A stretch of DNA of 64,000 nucleotides from Brevibacillus panacihumi (GCF_003710985.1 NZ_RHHT01000031.1:1-64000), one strand, 5' to 3'. Counted from the first letter of the stretch, positions 16,400-27,684 are shown. Numbers and translations are program-made. Notes: generated by a model not told the origin, from the sequence alone.

Positions 16400-17809
16400 T
16401 TATTTCATGACATGGATGGGGTGGCCCAAGGCGAGCTCAGCCGCTTCCATGGTCACTTCACCCAAGGTCGGATGGGCATGAATGGTCAATTCGATGTCTT
16501 CCAGTGTCGCGCCCATTTCGATCGCCAATCCAACTTCCGCGATAATATTGGATGCTTCCGGCCCTACGATTTGTGCTCCGAGAACCAGCTTGGTTTCCTT
16601 GTCGGCGATCAGCTTCACATAGCCTTCGCCAGCATTGACGGAAAGAGCACGTCCATTGGCAGCAAACGGGAACCGGCCGACTACATAATCGAGGCCTTGT
16701 TCTTTTGCTTCCCGCTCGTTGATGCCGACGCTGGCGATTTCCGGATCGCAGAATACAACAGCAGGGATCGCTTTGTAATCTACTTCGGAAGGTTTGCCTG
16801 CGATTGCTTCGGCAGCCACTTTCGCTTCATAGGATGCTTTGTGTGCGAGCGCAGGTCCTGCCACGATATCCCCAATCGCGTACACGTTCGGGATATTGGT
16901 GCGGCCTTGCTTATCGACGACAACCAAACCTCTGTCTGTCAGGTTGATTCCTACTTCACGCAAGCCGAGCTCATCTGTATTCGGACGGCGGCCTACGGTG
17001 ACGAGGACGTATTCAGCTTCGATTTGCTGTTGTTCGCCCTTCACTTCCGCTTTGACGATTACACCGTTCTCAGTCTCTTCCATGCCTTGTGCCAATGCTT
17101 TGGTCTTGATCTCGACGCCCAGCTTTTTCAGCTTGCGCTCAACCAATCGCGGCATGTCAGGCTCGAAGCCCGGCAGGATCTGATCAGAGCCTTCCAGAAT
17201 GGTGACTTTGGTTCCGAACTTCGCAAAAACGGTACCCAGCTCGATGCCAATATAACCGCCGCCGATGATCACGAGGCTTTTTGGCAGTTCTGTAAGGGAA
17301 AGTGCTTCCGTGGAAGACAGTACCCGTTTGCCGAATGGGAATGCCGGCAATTCGATCGGACGGGAACCGGTCGCGATGATGCAATGCTCAAAGCGATAGC
17401 GGTTCACATCGTAGCCGTGGAAAACGCGCACTTCATTTTCAGTCACGAAAAGTGCTTCTCCAGGGATCACTTGAATTTTATGCCCTTTGAAGAGGGACGC
17501 AACGCCACCGGTCAATTGTTTGACGATACCGCTTTTCCACTCTTGAACTTTGGCAAAATCCACTCGTACGTTATCCATGGTAATTCCCATGTCTGCGGTA
17601 TGCTGTGTATGCTCATAGGTATGTGCAGCGTGGATCATAGCCTTGGAAGGAATGCAACCCACGTTCAGGCACACACCGCCCAAATCTGCCTTTTCCACGA
17701 CGGCAACGGTTTTACCCAGTTGAGCCGCACGGATGGCTGCTACATATCCGCCGGGACCTGCACCGATGACAAGGACGTCCACCTCTGTTGTAAATTCACC
17801 TACTACCAT
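16400..17809 (-). CDS. pdhD: Dihydrolipoyl dehydrogenase (E3)
   Basis: A 469-residue FAD flavoprotein that re-oxidises dihydrolipoamide and makes NADH; it serves PDH and probably other 2-oxo acid complexes. FAD site [19 protein letters not shown] near residue 12, redox-active pair in [16 protein letters not shown] site [13 protein letters not shown], and the C-terminal interface HAHPTLGE with the active His-Glu pair. Last gene of pdhABCD, six bases after pdhC. Start at 17809 with GGAGGG about ten bases upstream. Confidence 0.96.
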   Translation of the reverse strand: MVVGEFTTEVDVLVIGAGPGGYVAAIRAAQLGKTVAVVEKADLGGVCLNVGCIPSKAMIHAAHTYEHTQHTADMGITMDNVRVDFAKVQEWKSGIVKQLTGGVASLFKGHKIQVIPGEALFVTENEVRVFHGYDVNRYRFEHCIIATGSRPIELPAFPFGKRVLSSTEALSLTELPKSLVIIGGGYIGIELGTVFAKFGTKVTILEGSDQILPGFEPDMPRLVERKLKKLGVEIKTKALAQGMEETENGVIVKAEVKGEQQQIEAEYVLVTVGRRPNTDELGLREVGINLTDRGLVVVDKQGRTNIPNVYAIGDIVAGPALAHKASYEAKVAAEAIAGKPSEVDYKAIPAVVFCDPEIASVGINEREAKEQGLDYVVGRFPFAANGRALSVNAGEGYVKLIADKETKLVLGAQIVGPEASNIIAEVGLAIEMGATLEDIELTIHAHPTLGEVTMEAAELALGHPIHVMK

Positions 17810-17815
17810 AGTTGT

Positions 17816-19222
17816 TTATCCCTCCATGACGAGCAGCGTAGGGTTCTCCAGAAGCTGCTTCACGTAGTTGATGAAGCGCTGTGCAGGCTCGCCATCCACC
17901 AGACGATGGTCGAAGCTGAGCGAGAGGGACAGTACTTGACCTACTACGATTTCTCCGTTTTTCACTACTGGTTTTTCACTGATGCGGCCTACCCCCAGGA
18001 TCGCTACATCAGGGTGATTGATGATCGGTGTGAAGAACATGCCGCCAGCAGAGCCGATATTGGTGATGCTGAAGGTAGAGCCCTTCAACTCATCTACAGT
18101 TGCCTTGCGTTCTCGGGCTTTTTTCGCCAACTCGCCGATCTCGCCTGCGATTTGGAAAATCGACTTGCTGTTTGCCGCCTTGACGACAGGGACCAGCAAT
18201 CCGTCTTCGGTCGAGGTTGCGATTCCGATGTTATAGTACTTCTTGTAGATGATCTCTTGTTTTTCATCATCGATAGAAGCGTTCAATTCTGGGAACTTCT
18301 TCAGACCCGCTACGACCGCTTTTACGATCATCGGCAGATACGTCAATTTGACACCGCGCTCTTCTGCGAGCGGTTTCGCCTCTTTGCGCATTTCCACCAA
18401 TGCCGTTACGTCTACCTCATCGAAGATCGTAACATGCGGTGCGGTATAAGCCGATTTGACCATTGCTTTGGCAATCGCCTTGCGCATTCCTTTGAGCGGT
18501 ACGCGTTCTTCGACTTCTCCACCTGCTGCAGGTGTGTAGTGAACAGTTGGTGTAGCTGCTGCTTGCGATACGCCTGTCGCTGCAGGTGCTTCTGCCGCCG
18601 GTGCAACCGCTGCTGCCTCCGCTTGTGCTGCTGGAGCTGCCGCCGCTACGGCTCCGCCCGCGACGAAGCGGTCCACGTCCTCGCGTGTGATGCGACCCAA
18701 TTTGCCTGTTCCAGGAATGGTCGCCAGAGCTACGCCTTTTTCACGTGCGTATTTGCGAACGGATGGCGTCGCCAGTACGTGCTTGCGGTCAATTGGCGCT
18801 GCTGTTGCAGTAGCCGTTGCCTGAGCCATCGGTGTTTCCAAAGCCTGATTTGCATTAGCGCTCACTTGGGAGCCGATATCGCAGCCTGGCTCCATTTTGT
18901 CAGCGGATGCTGCAGGTGCCGGAGCCGCTTCTGCTGCAGGAGCGTCACCATGACCGTGGTCCGGCAAGTTCGGGATTTCCCCTTCTACTTCAAACTCGAT
19001 CAGTGGATCTCCAACTACACTGACAGTTCCTTCTGTCACCTTCAATTCGATGACTTTACCCTTTACAGGGGATGGAACCTCAACCACTGCCTTATCATTT
19101 TGCACTTCCATGATTACTTGGTCTTCTTCTACGCTATCTCCTGGCTGTACGTGCCACTTGACGATTTCGCCTTCATGGATGCCCTCGCCCAGCTCCGGGA
19201 GTCTGAATGTAAAACGACTCAC
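17816..19222 (-). CDS. pdhC: Dihydrolipoamide acetyltransferase (E2) of pyruvate dehydrogenase
   Basis: The core of the PDH complex, moving acetyl groups from lipoamide to CoA. One lipoyl domain (residues 1-80) with the lipoylated lysine K44 in QNDKAVVEV, then an Ala/Pro linker, a subunit-binding domain (about 145-185, [13 protein letters not shown]), a second Ala-rich linker and the catalytic domain ending with [13 protein letters not shown] (His and Asp of the active site). 468 residues from GTG 19222, chosen because AAGGAGGAGA is upstream; an in-frame start at 19246 overlaps that site. Confidence 0.96.
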   Translation of the reverse strand: MSRFTFRLPELGEGIHEGEIVKWHVQPGDSVEEDQVIMEVQNDKAVVEVPSPVKGKVIELKVTEGTVSVVGDPLIEFEVEGEIPNLPDHGHGDAPAAEAAPAPAASADKMEPGCDIGSQVSANANQALETPMAQATATATAAPIDRKHVLATPSVRKYAREKGVALATIPGTGKLGRITREDVDRFVAGGAVAAAAPAAQAEAAAVAPAAEAPAATGVSQAAATPTVHYTPAAGGEVEERVPLKGMRKAIAKAMVKSAYTAPHVTIFDEVDVTALVEMRKEAKPLAEERGVKLTYLPMIVKAVVAGLKKFPELNASIDDEKQEIIYKKYYNIGIATSTEDGLLVPVVKAANSKSIFQIAGEIGELAKKARERKATVDELKGSTFSITNIGSAGGMFFTPIINHPDVAILGVGRISEKPVVKNGEIVVGQVLSLSLSFDHRLVDGEPAQRFINYVKQLLENPTLLVMEG

Positions 19223-19326
19223 GCTATTCTCCTCCTTCATAAACACTTCCGTAATGAAAACAGGTTTGTGCCAAAAGAAGGCGGAAAGCTCTCAACTTTT
19301 CCGCCAATTATCTCCTTGAACCTTCA

Positions 19327-20307
19327 TTAGAAGTCGAGCACTTGGGTCAGTCCATCCACGACGCGTTTCACGTCAGGGAGCCATACATCTTCTGCCTGAG
19401 CAAAAGGATATACGGTATCAGGAGCTGTCACGCGCAGGACTGGTGCTTCCAGATGAAGAATGGCGCGCTCATTGATTTGCGCAATGATTTCTGCTGCTAC
19501 ACCGGAAGTTCTTTGAGCCTCTTGTACCACGATGGCACGATTGGTCTTCTTCACGGATTCGACGATGGTATCGATATCGAGCGGGCTGATGGTGCGCAGG
19601 TCGATGACTTCTACCTTCGCTCCGCGTGCTTTCTCGATTTCTTCCGCTGCTTTCAGGCTGGTATGAACCATCGCGCCGTACGTAATAATGGTAACGTCGC
19701 TTCCTTCTTTCACGATGTTCGCTTTTCCGAGCGGAATGGTGTATTCACCTTCTGGAACCTCTTGACGGAAGGAGCGGTACAGCTTCATGTGCTCCAGGAA
19801 CACGACCGGATCATTATCGCGGATCGCGGAGATCAGCAAACCTTTGGCATCATATGGATTGGAAGGAATGACGACCTTCAGACCAGGGGTTTGCAGCATC
19901 AGACCTTCGAGGGAGTCTGCGTGCAGCTCAGGCGTTTTTACCCCGCCTCCAAAAGGAGAGCGGAAGGTAACTGGGCTGGAAAAACGCCCGCCGGAACGGT
20001 AGCGCATGCGCGTTGCTTGGGAAGCAATCGCGTCAAAGGTTTCAAAGACAAACCCGAAGAACTGGATTTCTGCTACAGGACGGAAGCCATTGATGGACAG
20101 ACCTACAGCCAGTCCGCCAATCCCAGACTCTGCGAGTGGTGTATCAAATACGCGCTGCTCTCCGAATTCGGATTGCAGGCCTTCGGTAGCGCGGAACACC
20201 CCGCCGTTTTTCCCTACGTCTTCCCCAAAGACGAGTACGGTTTCATCGCGTTTCAGTTCAACGCGCATCGCATCCGTAATGGCTTGAACCATTGTCATTT
20301 GTGCCAT
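19327..20307 (-). CDS. pdhB: Pyruvate dehydrogenase E1 beta subunit
   Basis: A 326-residue transketolase-like subunit forming the E1 heterotetramer with PdhA. It opens [14 protein letters not shown], with [18 protein letters not shown] near residue 24 and the C-terminal domain containing [13 protein letters not shown]. It starts four bases after pdhA ends, implying translational coupling. The 104-base gap to pdhC is the widest in the operon and holds no clear terminator. Confidence 0.96.
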   Translation of the reverse strand: MAQMTMVQAITDAMRVELKRDETVLVFGEDVGKNGGVFRATEGLQSEFGEQRVFDTPLAESGIGGLAVGLSINGFRPVAEIQFFGFVFETFDAIASQATRMRYRSGGRFSSPVTFRSPFGGGVKTPELHADSLEGLMLQTPGLKVVIPSNPYDAKGLLISAIRDNDPVVFLEHMKLYRSFRQEVPEGEYTIPLGKANIVKEGSDVTIITYGAMVHTSLKAAEEIEKARGAKVEVIDLRTISPLDIDTIVESVKKTNRAIVVQEAQRTSGVAAEIIAQINERAILHLEAPVLRVTAPDTVYPFAQAEDVWLPDVKRVVDGLTQVLDF

Positions 20308-20310
20308 GGC

Positions 20311-21685
<1,375 letters not shown>

Positions 21686-22420
21686 GTGTCAGATTATGTA
21701 AAACGCACGATTTTCAAGGAAGAAGTCCCTAGCCAATACGTGGATGCTCCTCGCCTGGTCAAAGTGTATGCTCCCCCAGGATATAACGAACTTCTCTCTT
21801 ACCCAGTGGTCTATTGCCAGGATGGAAATGATTTTTTCACGATGGGCAGAATCGCGACCATCGCCAATCAATTGATCCTCGAAGAAGGCATCGAGCCGTT
21901 TATGATCGTTGGCGTCTCTGTCGAACGAAGCAAGCGCACCAGCGAGTATGCTGCCAATGGTTCCCGCACGGAAGCCTACAAACGCTTTTTTACAGACGAA
22001 TTGCTCCCCTATATCGAGGAGCGCTATCCTGTCCGCCGCGATCCTTCATCACGTGTCTTGGCAGGCGATTCTTTGGGCGGGACCGTATCCCTTCATCTCG
22101 CGCTGGATCGGCCCGATCTGTTTCCGAAGGTGCTATCCTTGTCCGGCGCTTACTTCCAGCCTACGTTGGACGCTTTGGCCAAGAAGGAGAGCTTGAAATG
22201 GCTGGACATCTGGATGGTCGTCGGTCTGGATGAGACGGCAGTGGAGACACATAGCGGGACTTTTGATTTTATCTACTGGAATCGTGAAGCCAAGCAAATC
22301 CTGGAACAAAAAGGAGCGGCTGTCTCCTATCGCGAGAAGCCGGGAGATCACGTCTGGGGACTGTGGCAAAAAGAACTGCCTGATGGCCTGCGCCACTTTT
22401 TTCCTGCTCCTCTTCTGTAG
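21686..22420 (+). CDS. Alpha/beta-hydrolase esterase (putative esterase, Fes/EsD type)
   Basis: A 244-residue cytoplasmic hydrolase. The nucleophile elbow is GDSLGG (Ser about residue 130); the acid is probably in VVGLDETAVE and the histidine in PGDHVWG near the C-terminus, the order of this family. Related enzymes include S-formylglutathione hydrolase and enterochelin esterases; the substrate is not evident. GTG 21686 follows AGGAGGCC. It diverges from pdhA and has no operon partner. Confidence 0.85.
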   Translation: MSDYVKRTIFKEEVPSQYVDAPRLVKVYAPPGYNELLSYPVVYCQDGNDFFTMGRIATIANQLILEEGIEPFMIVGVSVERSKRTSEYAANGSRTEAYKRFFTDELLPYIEERYPVRRDPSSRVLAGDSLGGTVSLHLALDRPDLFPKVLSLSGAYFQPTLDALAKKESLKWLDIWMVVGLDETAVETHSGTFDFIYWNREAKQILEQKGAAVSYREKPGDHVWGLWQKELPDGLRHFFPAPLL

Positions 22421-22428
22421 TAGCGCTT

Positions 22429-22620
22429 TTACAAGCCGTTGATTTCCTGAATCTGCTCATAGTCATAGTACCTGCCATCTGCCAGATAGATCCCCTGGTG
22501 GGTGGCTTGTTCGATTTCTCCAGCTACTTGTGTGTCATTGTTCAAGACGATATTGACGATCTTGCTCTCGTCGCGGTGCATTTGGTTTTGAATTCGTTCT
22601 CGATCCCTTGCAGAGATCAT
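22429..22620 (-). CDS. Small conserved hypothetical, 63 residues
   Basis: After a charged helix (SARDRERIQNQMHRDES) comes a beta-rich part, KIVNIVLNNDTQVAGEI, then GIYLADGRYYDYEQI. The spacing resembles small barrel or YolD-like proteins, but the match is weak. GGAGGG lies just before ATG 22620. It converges on the esterase gene, eight bases apart. Confidence 0.6.
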   Translation of the reverse strand: MISARDRERIQNQMHRDESKIVNIVLNNDTQVAGEIEQATHQGIYLADGRYYDYEQIQEINGL

Positions 22621-22706
22621 TCCCTTCCCTCCATTTCCAAATGATTGGGTTATCCCTAGTATTTCATAGGCGGCTGTGATTTACACAACAGCCCGGACAA
22701 TAATAG

Positions 22707-22733
22707 AAGCCCCCTTACAGATGGAGGGGGCAT
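22707..22733 (-). terminator. Terminator of ltaE
   Basis: GCCCCCT (22709-22715) pairs with AGGGGGC (22725-22731). The ltaE stop codon lies at the inner edge of the stem, so the last codons are part of the hairpin. Confidence 0.7.
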
Positions 22734-23752
22734 TCTTCCAATACACTCGTGATGATGTCCAGAACAAGGGAAATATCGCTCTCACTAATATGGCGATGCG
22801 TTGTAAATCGGGTCACATACTCATCAAAATCGCTTGCCAGGACCCCTTTATCCCGCAAACGCGAGATAAAATCCACGGCTGTCAATTGTCGGGAAGCTGT
22901 ATCGACCAGTACGATATTGGTATCTGCCTGCGCTACATCGAGCTCAAGGTCACGCAAGCCTTTTGCTAGCTTCTGGGCATTGAGGTGGTCTTCTGTCAGA
23001 CGTCCTGTCATCTGTGTGAGCGCAATGATCCCCGGCGCCGCCAAATAACCTGCCTGGCGCATACCGCCTCCCAGCTTTTTGCGCCACCATCTCGCTTCTG
23101 CAATAAAATCCCGGTCTCCTGCCAAAATCGAACCAACAGGGGCACTCAAGCCTTTGGACAAGCAGACCTGAACCGTATCCGTGTACTTCGTCAACTCCCG
23201 GACATCGATGCTCAGTGCCGCGGCTGCGTTAAATAACCGGGCTCCATCGAGGTGCACCTGGATCTGATGCTTCCGTGCCACATCGTACACTTCTTTCATC
23301 TGCTCCGGTGACAGAATGGCTCCTCCCGCACGGTTATGCGTATTTTCCATGCAGATCAGCTTTGTTCTCGGAAAATGAATATTGTTCCCGCGAATGGCCT
23401 TTTCCACATCGGCAGCCTTCATCGCGCCGCGCTCGCCCGGCAATGTTCGCGTCTGGACGCCTGCCAAAGCCGCCATCGCTCCGCTCTCATAGTAAAACAG
23501 ATGGGATTCGGCTTCCAGAATTACCTCATCACCATTGACACAGTGGGTCAAGACTGCCACTTGATTCCCCTGCGTGCCGCTCGTCACAAATAAGGCAGCT
23601 TCCTTTCCCAAAAGGTCTGCCGCGATCTCCTCCAAACGATTGACAGTAGGGTCCTCCTGATACACATCGTCTCCTACTTCAGCCTGTGCCATCGCGAGTA
23701 TCATTTCTTCGGTTGGTTTCGTCACCGTATCACTGCGCAAATCGATCTTCAT
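22715..23752 (-). CDS. ltaE: Low-specificity L-threonine aldolase
   Basis: A PLP enzyme cleaving L-threonine or L-allo-threonine to glycine and acetaldehyde. It opens MKIDLRSDTVTKPTEEM; PLP-binding parts are FVTSGTQGNQVAV and HLDGARLFNAA, and the Schiff-base lysine lies in VCLSKGLSAPVGS. 345 residues, the normal size. ATG 23752 has GAGGAGG about eleven bases upstream; the longer frame to 23797 adds a non-conserved tail. Apparently single. Confidence 0.92.
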   Translation of the reverse strand: MKIDLRSDTVTKPTEEMILAMAQAEVGDDVYQEDPTVNRLEEIAADLLGKEAALFVTSGTQGNQVAVLTHCVNGDEVILEAESHLFYYESGAMAALAGVQTRTLPGERGAMKAADVEKAIRGNNIHFPRTKLICMENTHNRAGGAILSPEQMKEVYDVARKHQIQVHLDGARLFNAAAALSIDVRELTKYTDTVQVCLSKGLSAPVGSILAGDRDFIAEARWWRKKLGGGMRQAGYLAAPGIIALTQMTGRLTEDHLNAQKLAKGLRDLELDVAQADTNIVLVDTASRQLTAVDFISRLRDKGVLASDFDEYVTRFTTHRHISESDISLVLDIITSVLEECPLHL

Positions 23753-23865
23753 CTCTAGAAGTCCTCCTCTATCAGACAGTACGAGTAAACTTTCCACATT
23801 GCATCTGCAATTCCCTCTTTGCTAATATGGAGAAGAGACTTTATTCCAGTTAGGAGACTTGCCCC

Positions 23866-24168
23866 ATGAAGGTAAAAATTACCCGTAATGCAGCCAAGCA
23901 ACTGAACACCGTATTGGAACAGGAAGAAGACAAGGAATTGAAGCTGCGTGTCTACATAACGCATTCCCACGGCGATCATGCGCATTACGGCCTCGCTTTG
24001 GACAAAGCTGGAGACGACGATGCAGTCGTGTCTACGGATAAAGAAATCGATGTGATTCTGAAGAAGGATGAACCTCTTTTGGACGGAATCGTGATTGATT
24101 ATCTCTACCTGCCGCAAGAAGGCTATGTGATTACCAACCCTTCCAAAGGAAATCACGGCGATCACTAA
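23866..24168 (+). CDS. HesB/IscA-fold protein with histidines in place of cysteines
   Basis: A 100-residue protein with the whole A-type carrier frame: N-terminal helix, LKLRVYIT, YGLALDKAGDDDAV, IDYLYL and a final NPSKGNHGDH. It contains no cysteine. The loop that is GGCSGF in IscA reads THSHGDHAHYG (H33, H35, H38, H40), and the C-terminal CGCG position reads HGDH (H97, H100). It may bind a metal other than an iron-sulfur cluster, or hold one with histidines; that is inference. ATG 23866 follows TTAGGAGA, and a terminator follows the stop. Confidence 0.75.
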   Translation: MKVKITRNAAKQLNTVLEQEEDKELKLRVYITHSHGDHAHYGLALDKAGDDDAVVSTDKEIDVILKKDEPLLDGIVIDYLYLPQEGYVITNPSKGNHGDH

Positions 24169-24193
24169 GATTTTGGCAGACAACACGAGAAGA

Positions 24194-24231
24194 CCCCCAG
24201 CAAACGTTTTTATGCCGCAGCTGGGGGCTTT
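24194..24231. terminator. Terminator between convergent genes
   Basis: CCCCCAGC (24194-24201) pairs with GCTGGGGG (24220-24227), with a T-rich tail on the plus strand. It is also reachable from the HelD gene on the other strand. Confidence 0.75.
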
Positions 24232-24234
24232 TGC

Positions 24235-26469
24235 CTATGTTGTCGTATACAGCTCTTGTGGCATGCGAGTCCATAATGGCCCGGGTTGATCTGGGTTGCC
24301 CGTCACGACCAGCCGGTGTACGGGACGAGTCATCGCTACGTACAACAGCTTCGCATCCCATTCATTGCGTTCGTATTGTTCCACATCCACCAGAATGACG
24401 ACATCAAACTGCAATCCCTTTGTCAGAAAAGCAGGCATGACCGTAATGCCTCCCGGAAAATGCTTGTCTTTGCTGCTTAACAAGGTCAGGGATGGGATCT
24501 GCGCCTTGAGCGATTTGTGCGCCCGCTTGCTTCCGGCGATGGTCTTGGTCACGATAGCAATGGAGCGGAAGCCTTCATCCATATATTGTTTGACACGGCT
24601 GGCAATCTGCTCCCACATGTCGTTGCGGGACGACTGGAGGAGCATTTCTGGCCGTTCTCCATAGCGCAGCACAGGCTTGGCAAGTACGGTGATGGGCAGA
24701 TCAATCTGCTTCAGGATCTCATTGGCACAGCGCATGATCTCGACCGTAGAGCGATAGCTTTGCGACAATGTATACATGCTTGCCCTCGGCTGCAAAAAAA
24801 CGCCTTGGGTCAGATCATCCCAGGAATGTATTCCGCGATAGGCGTGTATCCCTTGGGCAATATCTCCGACGATTGTCAGTGAGTTCGCCTTTGTCGCCAG
24901 CGCAATGACGGCAATCTCCAGCGCACTCAGATCTTGCGCTTCGTCAATGACGGTGTGGTCGAACTGTCCAGCGCCGTCCATCCCCTCAACCAGATGATGC
25001 AGATACAGCAAAGCAGCGATGTCCTCGACCTCGATTCTTTCCTGTGCGAACAAGGCGTGGGAGGAGCTGCAGGTGTCCTCGATTACATCATCGCTGATTT
25101 CCGTCGGGGCTAGTCTGCGCAACAGAGATGGCTCAGACATCAGCTCTCGATAGGAGGCGAATACATCCAGGCGCGGAAAGGAGACCATGTAAGTGTCGAG
25201 GATCTGATCCAGCATTTTTTCATATTTAGCCAAGCCCTGTTTGTCCAAATCTATCTTCAGTTCTCGCAAATGCGCATAAAAATGCTTGTTCATCTCCTGC
25301 TTCAAATGCTTGCGCAGCGCATCCACCCGTCGATGGTACGGAAGATGGGAAAACAGCTCCTTAAAGCTCTTCTTGATGAAGTCGCCGTCTATCGCAAAAA
25401 CCTGCTTGGTTCGCGAGAAGACAAAACTAAGCTTTTTGAAGGGAATCCGCGTATCCATAATATAGTGGATGTACTGTTCCAAGGCTTGCTTGCACGCCAA
25501 CGATCCTTTGAAGCGAAGCCGATTCGCAGCCGCCTTCTTCTCACGCGGGTCTTGCTCTTCGTCAAAAAACAATACCAGCGGCTTATCCGGACTCGTGATG
25601 CGCCATCCCTTCGGCAGCATGAGTTTGACCCGTTTCGCCGCCCAATCCACAAAGGTGGACTGCATCACATCATCGACACCCAGCTCGGGCAGTACCTCGG
25701 AAATATAGGTCAGGAACATCCGGTTGGGAGCGAATACCATGAACTTCTTTGACTGCATTGAATCCTGGTAGTTGTAGATCAGATAAGAGAGCCGATGCAA
25801 GGCAATCGTTGTCTTCCCGCTTCCTGCTACACCCTGTACGACGATCGGGCGATCCTTTTCAGCGCGGATGATGTCATTCTGCTCCGACTGAATGGTCGCG
25901 ACAATATCCTTTAAGCGGCTGTCATTTGTCTCGTTCAGATTGGCCGCCAAAAACTCGTCGATGAAGCCTTCCTGCAAGAAATCATCCGGATGGCTCATTT
26001 CCCGATTGATCGTTTCCTTGACCGCACCGTCGTAAATTCCCGTAATCTTCCCATTTTCAATGGCAAAATTTCGCTTCAAGGTAACCTCGCCGCGCACGAT
26101 CTCCCTGCCCATTCGGTAAAATGCGTCCTTGCTCTCACCCGAGTAGTAAAGACTGGCAATCGGTGCCCGCCAGTCCACCACGATAGAGTCAAATGTGTCG
26201 CTTCGAACCACTCCGCGCTTTCCTATGTATACCGAATCCCGTTCATACACTTCGTCTTTGATAAAATCTACGCGGCCAAAATACGGCTTCTCACGGCCAT
26301 GATCCTCCAGATACCGAAGTTCTTTTGCTTTGGAAAAATTGACAACCTGCTTTACGTAGTCGTCCGTGGCTTCTCGGATGTCTTCTCGCAACGCTGAAAT
26401 CTCGTGCTCGATTTGGTCGATTGTTTCTTCCAGCTTTCTCTGCTCCTGTTCGTAATCCGGGTGTCTCAT
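24235..26469 (-). CDS. helD: RNA polymerase recycling motor HelD (UvrD/Rep-type ATPase)
   Basis: A 744-residue SF1 helicase-like protein that in Bacillus binds RNA polymerase and strips it from DNA after termination or stalling. The N-terminal coiled coil (about residues 5-70, EETIDQIEHEISALREDI) would enter the secondary channel. Walker A is QGVAGSGKTT near residue 240; Walker B/DEXQ is VIDEAQDLSALE; C-terminal motifs include LLYVAMTRPVHRLVV. ATG 26469 was chosen because AAAGGAGGA precedes it by about 12 bases; the frame to 26640 overlaps crcB. Probably co-transcribed with crcB. Confidence 0.9.
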   Translation of the reverse strand: MRHPDYEQEQRKLEETIDQIEHEISALREDIREATDDYVKQVVNFSKAKELRYLEDHGREKPYFGRVDFIKDEVYERDSVYIGKRGVVRSDTFDSIVVDWRAPIASLYYSGESKDAFYRMGREIVRGEVTLKRNFAIENGKITGIYDGAVKETINREMSHPDDFLQEGFIDEFLAANLNETNDSRLKDIVATIQSEQNDIIRAEKDRPIVVQGVAGSGKTTIALHRLSYLIYNYQDSMQSKKFMVFAPNRMFLTYISEVLPELGVDDVMQSTFVDWAAKRVKLMLPKGWRITSPDKPLVLFFDEEQDPREKKAAANRLRFKGSLACKQALEQYIHYIMDTRIPFKKLSFVFSRTKQVFAIDGDFIKKSFKELFSHLPYHRRVDALRKHLKQEMNKHFYAHLRELKIDLDKQGLAKYEKMLDQILDTYMVSFPRLDVFASYRELMSEPSLLRRLAPTEISDDVIEDTCSSSHALFAQERIEVEDIAALLYLHHLVEGMDGAGQFDHTVIDEAQDLSALEIAVIALATKANSLTIVGDIAQGIHAYRGIHSWDDLTQGVFLQPRASMYTLSQSYRSTVEIMRCANEILKQIDLPITVLAKPVLRYGERPEMLLQSSRNDMWEQIASRVKQYMDEGFRSIAIVTKTIAGSKRAHKSLKAQIPSLTLLSSKDKHFPGGITVMPAFLTKGLQFDVVILVDVEQYERNEWDAKLLYVAMTRPVHRLVVTGNPDQPGPLWTRMPQELYTTT

Positions 26470-26512
26470 GTGATCGATTCTCCTCCTTTCATGGCGGAAG
26501 CCTTGTCCCTCA

Positions 26513-26890
26513 CTATGCTGTTCCAGAAACTTGACGAGCCAACCAAATACCCGCACCACATGACAACAGCCCTGCAATGACGCTCGCTGACAGGTACATG
26601 ATCCCTCTCCAATAGTGCCCCTCTCCCCAAAAACCGACAACCTCGAGCGAGAAGGTGGAAAAAGTCGTAAAGCCGCCCATCACCCCGGTAGCAAAAAGAA
26701 GATACCATTCGGGCGAGAGTAGTCCACGTTCCTTGCCCCAGACTGCGAACATGCCGATACAAAAGGAACCGAGTACATTTGCCAGCCATGTCCCCAATGG
26801 CCAACCTGGTTGATTGGCGAGCAAGGAGAGGCCATAACGAAACAGCGATCCGATCGCACCGCCTACAGCTACGGCAACCCAGCTTATCAT
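26513..26890 (-). CDS. crcB: Fluoride channel CrcB/Fluc
   Basis: A 125-residue, four-helix membrane protein that exports fluoride as a dimer. Family marks: GGAIGSLFRYG, GTWLANVLGSFCIG, and the phenylalanine-box segment GFTTFSTFS. ATG 26890 follows AAAGGAGG. Many genomes carry two crcB genes; only one is here. I looked for a fluoride riboswitch in the short leader and saw none; a 16-bp palindrome sits at the ribosome site instead. helD follows 43 bases downstream. Confidence 0.92.
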   Translation of the reverse strand: MISWVAVAVGGAIGSLFRYGLSLLANQPGWPLGTWLANVLGSFCIGMFAVWGKERGLLSPEWYLLFATGVMGGFTTFSTFSLEVVGFWGEGHYWRGIMYLSASVIAGLLSCGAGIWLARQVSGTA

Positions 26891-26903
26891 GCTGAACCTC
26901 CTT

Positions 26904-26919
26904 TCGAAGCATGCTTCGA
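26904..26919. promoter_or_regulatory. Perfect 16-bp palindrome upstream of crcB
   Basis: TCGAAGCATGCTTCGA, ending at the crcB ribosome site. It could be a repressor site or a small hairpin controlling translation. Confidence 0.4.
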
Positions 26920-26948
26920 CTATCATATATCCGTTTTTTCAGAACAAG

Positions 26949-26985
26949 AAAGACATCCAAGCCTCGTGCGTGGATGTCTTTTTTG
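26949..26985. terminator. Terminator of the DUF896 gene
   Basis: AAGACATCCA pairs with TGGATGTCTT. There is a long T run on the plus side and a T-rich run on the minus side, downstream of the minus-strand DUF896 gene. Confidence 0.75.
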
Positions 26986-27002
26986 TATGCGTATCTGTTA
27001 TC

Positions 27003-27200
27003 TTACTGTTTCGGACCGTTTTCTTCAAGGTCTTCCACGTAACGAATCGAATCCAGATTCGCCTTCAAAGATAGTTTTACAGCATCAATATACTTTTGGC
27101 GAAGCGCTTTTTGCTCGAGTTTTTCTTCCTCGGTCAAACCTTCCTCGCGCGATTTTTTCACAAGTTCGTTAATTCGTTTGATTTCCGCGTCACTGACCAC
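27003..27200 (-). CDS. DUF896 family protein (YnzC-like)
   Basis: A 65-residue helical-hairpin protein: INELVKKSREEGLTEEEKLE then LRQKYIDAVKLSLK, the UPF0291/DUF896 signature. In B. subtilis ynzC lies beside yneA, yneB and lexA in the SOS locus; here yneB is missing and ynzC has its own ribosome site (AGGAGGAA before GTG 27200). Function unknown. Confidence 0.88.
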   Translation of the reverse strand: MVSDAEIKRINELVKKSREEGLTEEEKLEQKALRQKYIDAVKLSLKANLDSIRYVEDLEENGPKQ

Positions 27201-27284
27201 TGGCTGGTTCCTCCTACTCTGTCGTCATGCGGCTTTTATTATATCACACAGCCGAAATTGAGCAAAGCAAGCTGAGTGCAGCGA

Positions 27285-27668
27285 TTACGACATGGGAATG
27301 AGCAGGCTCTGTCCAGGATAGATGATCGGACTTTCCAGTTGATTGAGAACTTTGATCTCTTGAATCAATTGGTTCACATCCATGCTTGTTTCATCCTGAT
27401 ATCGCGACGCCAGCTTCCACAAGCTGTCTCCTTCGCGTACAGTCACCTCTTGGATCACGGGAGCGACAGTTTGAACAGATACGATCCTTTGGTCCGGCGA
27501 GCTTGCAGAGCCATGTGCTTCGGAAGCAAACACCAGTTCGCTTAGCATGTAAAAAAAGAGAGAGAATGTAATGATAAAGAGCAAGGCTTGTCCACGCGTA
27601 ATCCCGAAGCGAACAGGGCGGGTCTCTTTCTTCGCGAAACGATTATGATATGTATGTGTGACGTGCAT
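27285..27668 (-). CDS. yneA: SOS cell-division suppressor YneA (LysM protein)
   Basis: A 127-residue membrane-anchored protein made during DNA damage to block division. One transmembrane segment (about residues 28-48, ALLFIITFSLFFYML) is followed by an external LysM domain (about 77-125, VREGDSLWKLASRY to YPGQSLLIP). ATG 27668 follows AGGAGGAG. Divergent from lexA with three SOS boxes between them, the arrangement of B. subtilis. Confidence 0.88.
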   Translation of the reverse strand: MHVTHTYHNRFAKKETRPVRFGITRGQALLFIITFSLFFYMLSELVFASEAHGSASSPDQRIVSVQTVAPVIQEVTVREGDSLWKLASRYQDETSMDVNQLIQEIKVLNQLESPIIYPGQSLLIPMS

Positions 27669-27684
27669 CTGTAATCTCCTCCTG

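Noticed and set aside
16364..19330. A 988-codon plus-strand frame opposite pdhC and pdhD
   Set aside because: It is the shadow of the pdh genes: composition is Cys/Phe/Arg-heavy, no family match, and both genes on the other strand are unmistakable.
26891..27000. Fluoride riboswitch before crcB
   Set aside because: The leader is short, holds the terminator of the preceding gene, and shows none of the aptamer's conserved sequence.
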